DNA of 45,080 bases, from assembly GCA_025455015.1 (NCBI GenBank), contig JALONI010000012.1:1-45080 (forward strand), given 5' to 3'. Position 1 is the first letter of the stretch, and each line of letters opens with the position of its first letter. The notes under the pieces were generated by a model that saw only the letters and a list, made by a program, of their open reading frames with translations, was not told the origin of the DNA and did no database searches. The position numbers were made by a program, and so were the translations under genes. This DNA comes from Cyclobacteriaceae bacterium (lineage in GTDB: Bacteria; Bacteroidota; Bacteroidia; Cytophagales; Cyclobacteriaceae). This document shows positions 8,311-16,725 of this stretch, piece by piece.

Positions 8311-9627
8311 GTGAAGCACATCCTTGTTTTGGGCGCGGGCCGTTCCTCTTCGGCCCTCATCACCTACCTGGCGCAGTACTGCCACACGCATGGGCATCGG
8401 CTAACCGTGGGCGATGCGCAACGCGCCCTGGTCCAAGAGCGGGCAACCCCACCCGCGGAAGCCATCGCCTTCGACATCCACGACCCCGCCAGCGAAGAGG
8501 TGCTGCGCACCGCACACGTGGTCATATCATTGCTGCCTGCCTTCTTGCATCCGATGGTCGCCCGTTTGTGCCTCAAGCACGGTATTCATTTACTCACCGC
8601 CAGCTATGTCTCAGACGAAATCAAAGCCATGCATGCAGAGGCCGCACGGCAGGGACTTTTGTTTCTCAATGAGTGCGGCTTGGACCCGGGGCTCGACCAC
8701 CTGAGTGCCATGCAACTCATACACGGCATCCAAAAAAAAGGCGGCACCGTGTTTTCGTTTGAATCGTTCACGGGTGGATTGATTGCCCCGACCACCGACC
8801 CCGACAACCCCTGGCGCTACAAATTCACCTGGAACCCGCGCAACGTGGTGTTAGCCGGTCAAGGCACGGCCCGGTTTCTGCAGCAGGGACGGTTCAAATA
8901 CATACCCTACCAGCAACTGTTTCAGCGTACCGTGCCCGTCACCATTCCCGGCTACGGAAATTTTGAAGGCTATGCCAACCGCGATTCCCTCAAGTATCAA
9001 ACGGTGTATGGGCTCACCCAGGTGGATACTTTACTCCGCGGCACCTTGCGCAACGAAGGATACTGTGCCGCCTGGAACGTGCTGGTGCAACTGGGCTGCT
9101 GCGATGACACCTACCTACTTGAGCATACCCGCAGCATGACCCCGGCTGATTTTATACAGTCGTTTTTGCCGGGCGAAGGAGCGGTGGAACGCTTGCTCTG
9201 CCACCACTTGGGACTGGCGCCTGAAGGCGGGGAGCTGGCACGCCTGCGCTGGAGCGGCTTCTTTGGCCAGGAGCCCATCGGCTTGCCCGAAGGAACACCC
9301 GCCCGCCTGACCGAACACATTTTGAATACACGGTGGCAGTTGCAGCCGCACGATAAAGATCTGGTGGTGATGTGGCACCGCGTCCGCTACCGCCTGGAGG
9401 ATGCGGTTTGCACCGTCAACGCATACCTGACGGCCGAAGGCGAAAATGCCGATCGCACAGCCATGGCCAAAACCGTGGGCTTGCCGCTGGCCATGGCCGC
9501 CCGACTGCTGTTGGAGAACAAGTTGCACGCGCGCGGGGTGATCATACCCGTGACGGCCGAATACTACGATCCTATTTTACGCGAACTGCAGTTGTTTGGC
9601 ATTGCCCTGCACGAACAGGAGGGCTGA
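8311..9627 (+). CDS. Saccharopine dehydrogenase family protein
   Basis: A 438-residue protein with an N-terminal Rossmann fold (HILVLGAGRSSSAL, residues 3-16) and the C-terminal saccharopine dehydrogenase domain (LNECGLDPGLDHLSAM; FESFTGGLIAP; NPWRYKFTWNPRNVV). These match the lysine-pathway saccharopine dehydrogenase/reductase family. In Bacteroidota such genes are common and may serve lysine breakdown or an unknown amino acid dehydrogenation; the in vivo substrate is not shown here. The start is a GTG at 8311, one codon before KHILVLGAG; no nearby ATG fits the fold. Confidence 0.85.
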   Translation: MKHILVLGAGRSSSALITYLAQYCHTHGHRLTVGDAQRALVQERATPPAEAIAFDIHDPASEEVLRTAHVVISLLPAFLHPMVARLCLKHGIHLLTASYVSDEIKAMHAEAARQGLLFLNECGLDPGLDHLSAMQLIHGIQKKGGTVFSFESFTGGLIAPTTDPDNPWRYKFTWNPRNVVLAGQGTARFLQQGRFKYIPYQQLFQRTVPVTIPGYGNFEGYANRDSLKYQTVYGLTQVDTLLRGTLRNEGYCAAWNVLVQLGCCDDTYLLEHTRSMTPADFIQSFLPGEGAVERLLCHHLGLAPEGGELARLRWSGFFGQEPIGLPEGTPARLTEHILNTRWQLQPHDKDLVVMWHRVRYRLEDAVCTVNAYLTAEGENADRTAMAKTVGLPLAMAARLLLENKLHARGVIIPVTAEYYDPILRELQLFGIALHEQEG

Positions 9628-9666
9628 CGCGGAAAGCATTTTCAAACCGAAGCGCGGGGCCGGGGC

Positions 9667-10338
9667 TTACGTTTGGTCTTTGTAGTACGCTTCAAAAACG
9701 AAGCGAATGGAGCGATAGGAGTTTTCAAGTGCGTGGTACACCTCTTTTTGGGTCATCCACCGAAGCTCCTCGATGTCTTCTTCCAGGCTTGGCTTCATTT
9801 TACTGTCGTTTTCCAAGTCCATCACATACCACCGCGTTTTTTTCAACATGGCGTTTTTGTTCATGGTGTAGGTGTGCCAGGTAGTACAGATTTTTTTGCC
9901 GAGCATCACATCTACCTGACATTCCTCCTGCACCTCGCGCACGGCCGTTTCTCTGTATTTCTCACCGGTTTCTTTTTTGCCTTTCGGCAGATCCCATTTT
10001 TTCATCCGGTAGATCATCAAAAACTTATCTTTTTTACGCACCAGCCCGCCCGCAGCCTTGACCACTTTGAATTTTTGTTTTAAGAATGTTTTGATCGCTT
10101 CGTAATCTTCTACCGTGATGACCAACGAAAGCAAATGCGTGGGTACCTTGGAGTTGATCAAGTCCAGCACCGTGTTAAGGTGCACCGGCTGGGCGTGATC
10201 GATCCATACATGGTGGATCATTTTGGCTTTGGTGATGGGCTCGGTGGAAGCATCCAAGGCGTGGTTGATATGCCCCGGCTCCGGTTTTTCGCCCGGTGGA
10301 AGTATCTTCACCGGGATGTCGTTGACAAACAAATTCAT
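9667..10338 (-). CDS. Nudix hydrolase
   Basis: A 223-residue protein with an N-terminal extension of about 90 residues and a Nudix domain from about 95. The Nudix box spans 120-142, GKKETGEKYRETAVREVQEE then CQV, with the metal-binding REVQEE intact. The usual glycine after EEx is replaced by Gln. Nudix enzymes cleave nucleoside diphosphates linked to another group X. The gene is divergent from pyrE, an arrangement I associate with Bacteroidota; a role in nucleotide clean-up is plausible but unproven. A -7-like TATTTTTG lies on the minus strand at 10367-10374. Confidence 0.85.
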   Translation of the reverse strand: MNLFVNDIPVKILPPGEKPEPGHINHALDASTEPITKAKMIHHVWIDHAQPVHLNTVLDLINSKVPTHLLSLVITVEDYEAIKTFLKQKFKVVKAAGGLVRKKDKFLMIYRMKKWDLPKGKKETGEKYRETAVREVQEECQVDVMLGKKICTTWHTYTMNKNAMLKKTRWYVMDLENDSKMKPSLEEDIEELRWMTQKEVYHALENSYRSIRFVFEAYYKDQT

Positions 10339-10482
10339 GTGTGGACGGGTCGCACAAGGTAAGCATCAAAAATAGAGAGACGAAGCCAACAAACCGAGAG
10401 GTATTTTCGGCCATGCCGCGTACCTCAAAAATGGATTTGGAGCGAGTACGCAACCGGGTGACGAAATAACTAACTTGCGATC

Positions 10483-11130
10483 ATGGAATTTGTACGCACC
10501 CACTCCGCCACGGCAGGCATCATTGCCTCGCAACTGTTAGACATCCAGGCCATCCGCCTCAATCATGAAAAGCCCTTCACGTGGGCCTCGGGATGGAAGT
10601 CGCCCATCTATTGCGACAACCGGCTTTCGCTGTCTTATCCCTTGTTGCGCAGCCACATCCGCGATGGCCTGAGCGAAGTGGTCAAACACTACTTTCCCAC
10701 AGCAGAATGCATTGCCGGGGTGGCCACGGCCGGTGTAGCCCAAGGCGCCTTGGTGGCCGACCGCCTGGAACTACCGTACGTGTATGTTCGCCCCAAGCCG
10801 AAAGACCACGGCATGGGCAACCTGATCGAAGGTAAAGTGATCAAAGGGCAAAAGGCGGTGTTGATCGAAGACTTGGTCTCCACGGGCGGCAGTTCACTCA
10901 AAGCGGCCGAAGCCATGCGCGAAGCCGGCTTCGAAGTGATCGGAATGGCAGCCATTTTCACCTATGGCTTTGAGGTAGCCGCAGCTAATTTTGCCAACGC
11001 CAAAGTGCCGTTGGTCTGCCTGAGCGATTTCTCGTACCTGTTGGAAGAGGCCATGCGCAAGAAGTACATCACGGAAGAACAGTTGATCTACGTGAAGTCG
11101 TGGCGGTTGGATCCGGCCCATTGGAAGTAA
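10483..11130 (+). CDS. pyrE: Orotate phosphoribosyltransferase
   Basis: A 215-residue enzyme that makes orotidine 5'-phosphate from orotate and PRPP in pyrimidine synthesis. The PRPP motif VLIEDLVSTGGSS is at 126-138; the flexible catalytic loop RPKPKDHGMGN is at about 103-113; the orotate-side motif FTWASGWKSPIYCDNR is at 32-47. Length is as in the family. It is transcribed away from the Nudix gene, and its end lies 3 bases from the convergent yceI-like gene. Confidence 0.95.
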   Translation: MEFVRTHSATAGIIASQLLDIQAIRLNHEKPFTWASGWKSPIYCDNRLSLSYPLLRSHIRDGLSEVVKHYFPTAECIAGVATAGVAQGALVADRLELPYVYVRPKPKDHGMGNLIEGKVIKGQKAVLIEDLVSTGGSSLKAAEAMREAGFEVIGMAAIFTYGFEVAAANFANAKVPLVCLSDFSYLLEEAMRKKYITEEQLIYVKSWRLDPAHWK

Positions 11131-11133
11131 AGG

Positions 11134-11748
11134 TTATTCCTTGGCGGTTAGCACGTTTACCGTTAGCACAAAGTCATTGTAGATAAACCAATCCTTGGCG
11201 GAGCCGCGCTTCCCGTTAGCCCCGTACTCAATTCCAAACTGGGTGCGGTCGATGGGCAGGGTGGCACTGACACGATAGCCTTCGTCCAGCGGACTTACCT
11301 GCGCCTGGAACTGCAGTGGTTTGGTAATGCCTTTGATGGTCATATTGCCCGTTACCTGATAGTCCGTAGCATTCTGGGCCTCCACTTGGATGATGACAAA
11401 GGAGGCTGTGGGATATTTGTTTACTTCAAAGAAATCCTCGGTGGTGATATGGGCGACAAAGTCCGTTACGCCTTGCGGATCGTCAATATCATCCACGGTG
11501 ATGGAACCCATATCGGCCACAAAAGAGCCTCCACGCAAGTGTCCATCCTGAAATTGCAAATCCACCTTTTCAAACTTCAGCTTGCCTACATGCCCGCCCG
11601 ACACGCTTTTACCCGCCCACCCGATTTCGCTTTGCGTGATATCCACCACCGGGGTGATGATGCGGTAATGCTGATAAAGTACCCAGCTCCCAATAGCCAC
11701 CAGCACCAGCAACAGCCCTACCAGACCGGCCCATAATTTTGTTTTCAT
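11134..11748 (-). CDS. YceI family protein, membrane-anchored
   Basis: From the ATG at 11748 this is a 204-residue protein. Residues 8-25 form one membrane segment or signal anchor (GLVGLLLVLVAIGSWVLY). The rest is a YceI-like lipocalin fold: VDITQSEIGWAGKSVSGGHVGKLKF near the start, then GSFVADMGSITVDD, and VTGNMTIKGITKPLQF. YceI proteins are periplasmic and bind isoprenoid-like lipids. The stop lies 3 bases from pyrE on the other strand. The frame is open upstream of 11748, but the A-rich leader there looks like untranslated sequence. Confidence 0.87.
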   Translation of the reverse strand: MKTKLWAGLVGLLLVLVAIGSWVLYQHYRIITPVVDITQSEIGWAGKSVSGGHVGKLKFEKVDLQFQDGHLRGGSFVADMGSITVDDIDDPQGVTDFVAHITTEDFFEVNKYPTASFVIIQVEAQNATDYQVTGNMTIKGITKPLQFQAQVSPLDEGYRVSATLPIDRTQFGIEYGANGKRGSAKDWFIYNDFVLTVNVLTAKE

Positions 11749-11860
11749 GTTGTTCTTTTTTTTTACAAAGAAATCCGGCCGCTTGTTAATGTCTTGGCAA
11801 TGAAATGTTAATGACGTGTTAAAGACGTCATGCAGCACTCGCGCGTTTATCGATGCGCGA

Positions 11861-11930
11861 TTACTCTTCCCACTTCACCATCATCTTGCGCACGCGGTCT
11901 TCAATGCGCTCGGTGCTGAGTTTCTCGCAC
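11861..11930 (-). pseudogene. 3'-end fragment of a ligase-associated helicase gene
   Basis: This 70-base block matches the last 70 bases of the intact helicase gene at 17041-17110 with only about three differences. Read on the minus strand it encodes EKLSTERIEDRVRKMMVKWE and a stop, against the same peptide ending in EG in the intact copy. The rest of the gene is missing: similarity stops 9 bases before the left end of the IS3 element. It is either the original end of the helicase gene, displaced when the 5-kb island inserted, or a scar of a duplication. Confidence 0.85.
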
Positions 11931-11939
11931 AGGCAGACA

Positions 11940-11966
11940 TGTAAGCTCCCCCGAAAATAGGACAGT
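11940..11966. repeat. Left terminal inverted repeat of the IS3 element
   Basis: Starts TGTAAGCTCCCC and continues to AATAGGACAG. It mirrors the right end at 13157-13183, which on the minus strand starts TGTAGGCTCCCC and continues ATTAGGACA. The two match at 11 of the first 12 bases and again at AGGACA. Confidence 0.8.
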
Positions 11967-12005
11967 TTTGAATTAGACAAAAGGTCTAACTTTAAACTGT
12001 TAATA

Positions 12006-12272
12006 ATGAAAAAGACACGATTCACCGAAGCCCAGATTTTCAGTATTCTCAAGGAATATGATGCTGGCAAGAACATTCAGGATATCTGCCGAGACCACGG
12101 AGTATCCAAAGCCACCATTTACAAGTGGAAGTCGCGATACGGAGGCATGCAGATGAACGAACTCAAGCGGGTAAAAGAACTTGAAGAGGAGAACCGCAAG
12201 CTCAAGCAGATGTATGCCGATCTAGCCCTGGACAACAAAATGCTCAAGGACGTGCTCGGAAAAAAGTTTTGA
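12006..12272 (+). CDS. IS3-family transposase OrfA (helix-turn-helix)
   Basis: An 88-residue protein with the IS3 OrfA layout: an HTH (FTEAQIFSILKEYDAG...ICRDHGVSKATIYKWKSRYGG, residues 6-47) that binds the element ends, then a leucine-zipper-like coiled coil (LKRVKELEEENRKLKQMYADL, about 53-74) used to multimerise. It ends in KKF at a TGA that overlaps the start of OrfB by 4 bases. An A_AAA_AAG heptamer just before the stop allows a -1 shift to make the OrfAB fusion. Confidence 0.92.
   Translation: MKKTRFTEAQIFSILKEYDAGKNIQDICRDHGVSKATIYKWKSRYGGMQMNELKRVKELEEENRKLKQMYADLALDNKMLKDVLGKKF
12260..12266 (+). promoter_or_regulatory. -1 ribosomal frameshift site of the IS3 transposase
   Basis: Read in the OrfA frame the bases are A AAA AAG, the classical -1 slippery heptamer, located 3 bases before the OrfA TGA. 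A -1 shift here continues with GTT TTG AGG CCT, which is the OrfB frame. This is how IS3 elements make the active OrfAB transposase. Confidence 0.8.
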
Positions 12273-13156
12273 GGCCTGCCGAGAAGCGAAGCCGTGTGGA
12301 TTATTTGAAAGAGACCTTTCAAGTAAGCCTCGGTCGGGCCTGTGAAGTGATGGATTTGTCACGCTCTGTTTATTACTATCAAAGTAAAAAGGATGATCGC
12401 ATGGTGATCGATAAACTCCAGGGCTTTGCCGAGAAAAGACCCACCGAGGGTTTTTGGAAGATGTATTTCAGAATAAGGAAAGAAGGATTGTTGTGGAACC
12501 ACAAACGAATTCACCGAGTGTACAAATCATTAAAGCTGAACATGAAACGAAAGGGCAAGAGAAGATTACCGGCACGCATACTCCACCCATTGGAAGCGGT
12601 CAATCACATCAATGCAAGCTGGTCGATGGACTTCATGAGCGATTCTCTTTTATCGGGCCGCAAGTTCAGAGTACTCAATATACTTGATGACTTTAACCGT
12701 GAAGCCCTAACCATCGAAGTAGATACTTCGCTGACCGCTGAAAGGGTGATACGTTCACTTGAACAGACCATTCAATGGAGAGGAAAGCCACAACGGATCC
12801 GGGTTGATAATGGACCTGAATTTATCTCAAGCAAACTCGGGTTGTGGTGTGAGGAACGTAACATTCATCTTCAGTTCATCCAACCCGGTAAGCCTTCACA
12901 GAATGCGTACATCGAACGTTTCAATGGAAGCTTTAGAAGAGATGTACTCGATGCTTACTTGTTCGAGTCGTTGAATCAGGTAAGAATCATAGCCGAAGAG
13001 TGGATGCATGATTACAACTATAACCGGCCGCACGATGCGCTGAATGGTCGCAGTCCTGTGGACATGCTGGTTGTGGATTTATGGAAAACTCGAGACGAGT
13101 TTCCCACAACCCCACAACCGGATATTATTACTACAACAAAAAAAATTCTAATTTAG
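12269..13156 (+). CDS. IS3-family transposase OrfB (DDE integrase core)
   Basis: A 295-residue rve-type transposase with the catalytic DDE triad Asp121 (SMDFM), Asp180 (RVDNGPEF) and Glu216 (NAYIERFNG). The last two are separated by 35 residues, as expected. An HTH_21-like region (about 47-100) precedes the core. OrfB begins at a TTG overlapping the OrfA stop and is more likely translated as part of an OrfAB fusion through the -1 frameshift. No stop or frameshift within it, so it is probably functional. Confidence 0.92.
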   Translation: MRPAEKRSRVDYLKETFQVSLGRACEVMDLSRSVYYYQSKKDDRMVIDKLQGFAEKRPTEGFWKMYFRIRKEGLLWNHKRIHRVYKSLKLNMKRKGKRRLPARILHPLEAVNHINASWSMDFMSDSLLSGRKFRVLNILDDFNREALTIEVDTSLTAERVIRSLEQTIQWRGKPQRIRVDNGPEFISSKLGLWCEERNIHLQFIQPGKPSQNAYIERFNGSFRRDVLDAYLFESLNQVRIIAEEWMHDYNYNRPHDALNGRSPVDMLVVDLWKTRDEFPTTPQPDIITTTKKILI

Positions 13157-13183
13157 GGTTGTCCTAATAATGGGGAGCCTACA
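13157..13183. repeat. Right terminal inverted repeat of the IS3 element
   Basis: On the plus strand it ends GGGGAGCCTACA at 13183; as the reverse complement it starts TGTAGGCTCCCC and carries TTAGGACAA further in, pairing with the left end. Confidence 0.8.
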
Positions 13184-13320
13184 CTTTGACCAGTTCCAGG
13201 GGCTGGCTCACCCACATAAATGGTAACTTGGGCTTCGCCATCTGAAGCTACCAATGACGGGGTGGTAAAATATCTCACTTGTAAATGCTTCCTAAATTCT
13301 ACTATCACCTTGTCAAAAAT
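13184..13320 (-). pseudogene. Coding remnant cut by the right end of the IS3 element
   Basis: On the minus strand a frame without stops encodes about 45 residues: IFDKVIVEFRKHLQVRYF, TTPSLVASDGEAQVTIYV and GEPAPGTGQSV, running into the IS end. The composition is protein-like and ordered as in a beta-rich secreted domain, but there is no ATG start and the 3' part is gone. It may be an exon-like leftover of a gene interrupted by the IS. Family not recognised. Confidence 0.35.
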
Positions 13321-13333
13321 CTATACTTCTTCG

Positions 13334-13906
13334 TTATCTGACTACATTCTCGGTCACATAATAATCGAATGGCTTGTTTGAAGATATACTCCGCAAAAAA
13401 TGGACTCGCGTTTCTCGTCTAAAACCACTACCTGGGCTACTGAGATCGGGTAAAAAATATTTCCTGAGCTTTCTTAAAAGCTTCAGCTTGCTCCTTTCAG
13501 AAAAACCAAAGTATCGCCCACTGACGCCTTTATCAACAGTAATCATAATAACACGATTTTCAAGTACTGAATAGTAATTCGGATAAAGGTCATCAAGTTT
13601 ATTTTCTCGCTTATCTGGACTGATTGTGCTTGTTTGGAGATAATAAGAAAAGACCGTATCGATTCTATCTTGTCCGATCTGCCTACCATCGCGTCTTTCA
13701 AATGAAAAATACATTTGTATGTATCCATAGCCGGCTGCAAACACCGAATCTAACTCTTCTTCCCGTTTGATGAGCGCTTTGATTTCTCTCCTCAAGATGG
13801 TGTCGGTAAGTGTCACGTACTGAATATCTATTTTCTCGATCCTCTGCGCGTGGGACGATTTAAACAAACTAAACAGAATTGTCGCAATCAGATAAACCAT
13901 TTTCAT
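13334..13906 (-). CDS. Hypothetical secreted protein of the island
   Basis: From the ATG at 13906 this is a 190-residue protein beginning MKMVYLIATILFSLFKSSHAQ, a Sec signal peptide ending at AQ. The mature part is rich in Lys, Arg and Tyr and has no family I recognise. It is AT-richer than genes on either side of the island. The IS3 element lies just downstream. A TTG three codons earlier is possible but less likely. Confidence 0.6.
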   Translation of the reverse strand: MKMVYLIATILFSLFKSSHAQRIEKIDIQYVTLTDTILRREIKALIKREEELDSVFAAGYGYIQMYFSFERRDGRQIGQDRIDTVFSYYLQTSTISPDKRENKLDDLYPNYYSVLENRVIMITVDKGVSGRYFGFSERSKLKLLRKLRKYFLPDLSSPGSGFRRETRVHFLRSISSNKPFDYYVTENVVR

Positions 13907-14046
13907 TACCGTCAATTGATAAAGTTACAGAGTGAGGAAATCGGGCCAGTTTTGACATTGTAGAATAAATTACTTGAACTGTTGAGTTGACCAATCGCAG
14001 CACACTCAAGCAATCATTGTTTCTGGTCGCATCGCCCCGCAGTATA

Positions 14047-14493
14047 CTACTCATACATCAAAAAGAATCTCTTGCCACCTTTATCAATTGTCGCAAATGA
14101 ATGAATTTTACCATTTCGGATTAGAACAGGCATTAAAAATTGATTTCTAAAAAAAACCAGATAAGTATTATTGGATTGCTCGTCATTGATACTTATGTTC
14201 TTGTATTTCTCAGATGCGTCTTTGTACTTCAATATCTGGAGCTCACTAGCCGCGATTGCTTCCCTCTTCAATTCTTCTCTGGCAAATTGAAGATGTATCT
14301 TTACAAAGTCAATTGCCTCACCGTCTCTCACCTCAACAGCTAAATACTTAATAATTACTTGATCAAGAGATGTTTGATCACCACCCAAATCTCCAATGAA
14401 TTTTGTGATCAAAGTATTGCTTTTCTCATCTTGACATGTGCAGTTGCTGAATGCAAGTAACATACTTACGAATACAAAATAGAATACGTTCAT
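14047..14493 (-). CDS. Hypothetical secreted protein of the island
   Basis: A 148-residue protein with an N-terminal hydrophobic signal (FYFVFVSMLLAFSNC) and two close cysteines, SNCTCQDE; either a lipoprotein with the cysteine near residue 18 or a cleaved secreted protein. The C-terminal half (NTYLVFFRNQFLMPVLIRNGKIHSF) looks like a small beta domain. No family recognised. AT-rich, same strand as its island neighbours. Confidence 0.6.
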   Translation of the reverse strand: MNVFYFVFVSMLLAFSNCTCQDEKSNTLITKFIGDLGGDQTSLDQVIIKYLAVEVRDGEAIDFVKIHLQFAREELKREAIAASELQILKYKDASEKYKNISINDEQSNNTYLVFFRNQFLMPVLIRNGKIHSFATIDKGGKRFFLMYE

Positions 14494-14504
14494 AATTTGT
14501 TAGA

Positions 14505-14660
14505 CTAGTTACATGTACCCGAATTAAATGGAGCAACTCCCCCAGATTTGTTAACAGTTCCTTTTGAATTTACGGTTGCTGACAGAATATCTTATCCGAA
14601 ATCGCCAGATTTCTACCAGCCACTTGGCCAACAACAAAAAGACGTCATTCTCTTATTCGA
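14505..14660 (-). pseudogene. Possible decayed gene end
   Basis: On the minus strand, two frames each hold short protein-like runs: RLFVVGQVAGRNLAISDK in one, and SATVNSKGTVNKSGG then VAPFNSGTCN and a stop (14505-14507) in another. Joined by one frameshift they would make the tail of a secreted protein. The ending GTCN is like GTNCN at the end of the neighbouring metalloprotease-like pseudogene, which hints at a decayed relative. Evidence is thin. Confidence 0.25.
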
Positions 14661-14668
14661 TTTCGGAA

Positions 14669-15178
14669 TCAATTCTCAACTCTTGGCAGAAGGTATATCC
14701 CAATTGGTATGCAATACTTCAGACTCTTTGTTTGAAACCGCATATAATCAATATCTTCAAATACCCTGGCCCATCCTTCGGGTACGGTATTCAAAGTGGT
14801 CTCTGATCGGTTCTGTGGCAATACATAAGCAACAATAGCTATGTATTTTTCCCCGAATTGTGATTTGTCAATATTCAGTTTATCTATGTTCGCTTTTATA
14901 TATCGGCCTGTATTTTCAATTGTCTTGGCAGAACAATAAGTAGAATTTGAAAAAAAAACATCCTCAACTTTCGCCTCCGCGGAAAATGTTATAAAAATAG
15001 AAAAAACTGACGACTTAAAGTTCCGGCAATCCTTATGTTCGTGCCCTCTTGAGATAGCCTTTTCAATTGACGTTGTAAGAAGCTTCAACGTTGCGTCTTG
15101 TTGATCTTGTGCATACAAGAAATTAATGCAACTACTCATCAAGACACCTGATGTGACCATTATTAACTTTATGTTCAT
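14669..15178 (-). CDS. Hypothetical secreted protein of the island
   Basis: From the ATG at 15178 this is a 169-residue protein with a signal peptide (MNIKLIMVTSGVLMSSCINFLYAQ). The mature part is mixed alpha/beta, with EVKVEDVFFSNS-like strands (SAEAKVEDVFFSNST) and a Cys pair. I do not recognise a family; a periplasmic TonB-C-like fold is conceivable but not supported by a clear motif. It starts 17 bases after the stop of the metalloprotease-like pseudogene on the same strand. Confidence 0.55.
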   Translation of the reverse strand: MNIKLIMVTSGVLMSSCINFLYAQDQQDATLKLLTTSIEKAISRGHEHKDCRNFKSSVFSIFITFSAEAKVEDVFFSNSTYCSAKTIENTGRYIKANIDKLNIDKSQFGEKYIAIVAYVLPQNRSETTLNTVPEGWARVFEDIDYMRFQTKSLKYCIPIGIYLLPRVEN

Positions 15179-15195
15179 TGCTACTTCTTTGTGTT

Positions 15196-16725
15196 TCAAT
15201 TACAATTGGTTCCGTTTTGTCCATCCCGATGTGCGGTATTTGTGGCCAGAATGCTTGCTTGTTCACTCGCGCTAAGACTACTCCAATTCGAGGTCTCTTG
15301 CAGTCCTCCCCAGGCAAGTTGCATGGCCTCACCCTGAGAGAGGTTTGGAAAATGTACTATTAAGTCATTAGCTAAAATGTTGAGATATCCTGAGACAATG
15401 GATTCGTGATGATCTCCGCCTTCAATCCCATTATGAAACAAGATAGCGTGAAGAAACTCGTGATAAAGAGTTGCCATTATATACTCCTGTGATGCCAAAG
15501 GCATTACATTTCCATTAAATGATATATCAATATTCAACGCTCCAGAAGGAGTTGTGTAGCCATCGGTAATGGCATCTACAGAAGCATCTAAGTAAGTTAC
15601 TTGATCGACCGTGAGGTTTATTTGATCATTTACATCAAATACATTTTTGATAAGTGTATTAATTTCATTTGTCATACTTTCTGAGATTGCATTATTCACT
15701 TGTTGACTTATACATGGATTAGTAACATTATTTGTTATTGTACGAATTCCATGCCAAGCGCCTGATCCGCCATCGTAAGTGTATGTCATGTTATCTGATC
15801 CAAAGATCACCAGGCCATGCATCGGCCATTGAATTTGCAGAAACGAATAGTTTTCCGGTTCGTATTCAACTACCATCGGAGGTAATATTCGTTCAACAAC
15901 AGCCCAAACATTGCTCGCAGCGTTGTACTTATACCGGGTGTATTCTCCCTCCCTACTGGTGAACGCATACTCGTCACCGTCTTGAGGATTGACCGGCAAA
16001 ACGGCACTACCTCCCGTACCCCCGCCACTTCCTCCGCCTCCGCCACAAGCAACTTTTCCGGTCCGGTAGGCCTCCTCCTGGCACCCGTTGCACGTTGTGT
16101 ACAAGTACTGCTCGGTCGTTCGTGTCTGCCCGCCCGGGTAATAGTAGGTAGTGATCAAGTACCAATCAATGCAGCCGTTCGCTCTACCCTGCTTTTTCTC
16201 TGACTTGCTTTTACGGCTAATGCCGTTTGTCCGCAACTCGCCTTGATGGTACTCAATTAGACAACAAAAGCTTATGAAATGGACTGAAAAATGATATCCG
16301 TCCGCTATACGGAGCGGTCTGGCTGCGCATATCAAGCACCGAAAGAATTACTTCATCATATTCACCAAAATTCGGCCCGCTGTCAAACGCTACTATGTTT
16401 GACCGAACTATCTCATTTTGATTTAGAAAAAATACCACCTTCACTTTCGCATACTCCGTAAAACCGGTCAGTGGCATCACCTCTGCAATGATCGCCTTTT
16501 CAGTTGTGCGTAAATCATAGACCCTTGCACTCTTAAAGTCAATCGCCTCCAACATCGCTACAACTTTCCGATACTCCGACTCATTGGATCTCGAAATTTC
16601 CCGAGCTGTGTTAGATAGTCAACTATGGGCTTTCGGTAAAAAAAGTCTTGCGGCTCCTGATCTTCAAGGCATGAAGTGAAGGAAATTGTCAAAAAGGAAA
16701 TAACCGTAAAAAGAAGTCGTTTCAT
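15196..16725 (-). pseudogene. Broken lipoprotein with a zincin-like (HExxH) domain
   Basis: Three minus-strand segments look like one gene split by two opposite frameshifts. Segment 1 (ATG 16725 to a stop at 16558) starts MKRLLFTVISFLTISFTSC, a lipoprotein signal with Cys19. Segment 2 (about 16253-16610, another frame) carries SEYRKVVAMLEAIDFKSARV and FGEYDEVILSVLDMR. Segment 3 (15196 to about 16280, back in the first frame) has GCIDWYLITTYYYPGGQ, a Gly-rich linker and the metalloprotease motif HEFLHAILFH (15430-15465), ending GTNCN. Most likely an inactivated surface metalloprotease; sequencing errors at two spots are the alternative. Confidence 0.6.

Larger units (their letters stand above)
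11940..13183 (+). mobile_element. IS3-family insertion sequence
   Basis: A 1244-base element with imperfect terminal inverted repeats, two overlapping reading frames and an A6G slippery stretch, all typical of the IS3 family (IS407-like orfA). The ends read TGTARGCTCCCC on both sides and share AGGACA further in. I see no target duplication: the bases just outside are ACA on the left and CTT on the right. That suggests the flanks were rearranged after insertion. Both transposase frames appear intact. Confidence 0.9.
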
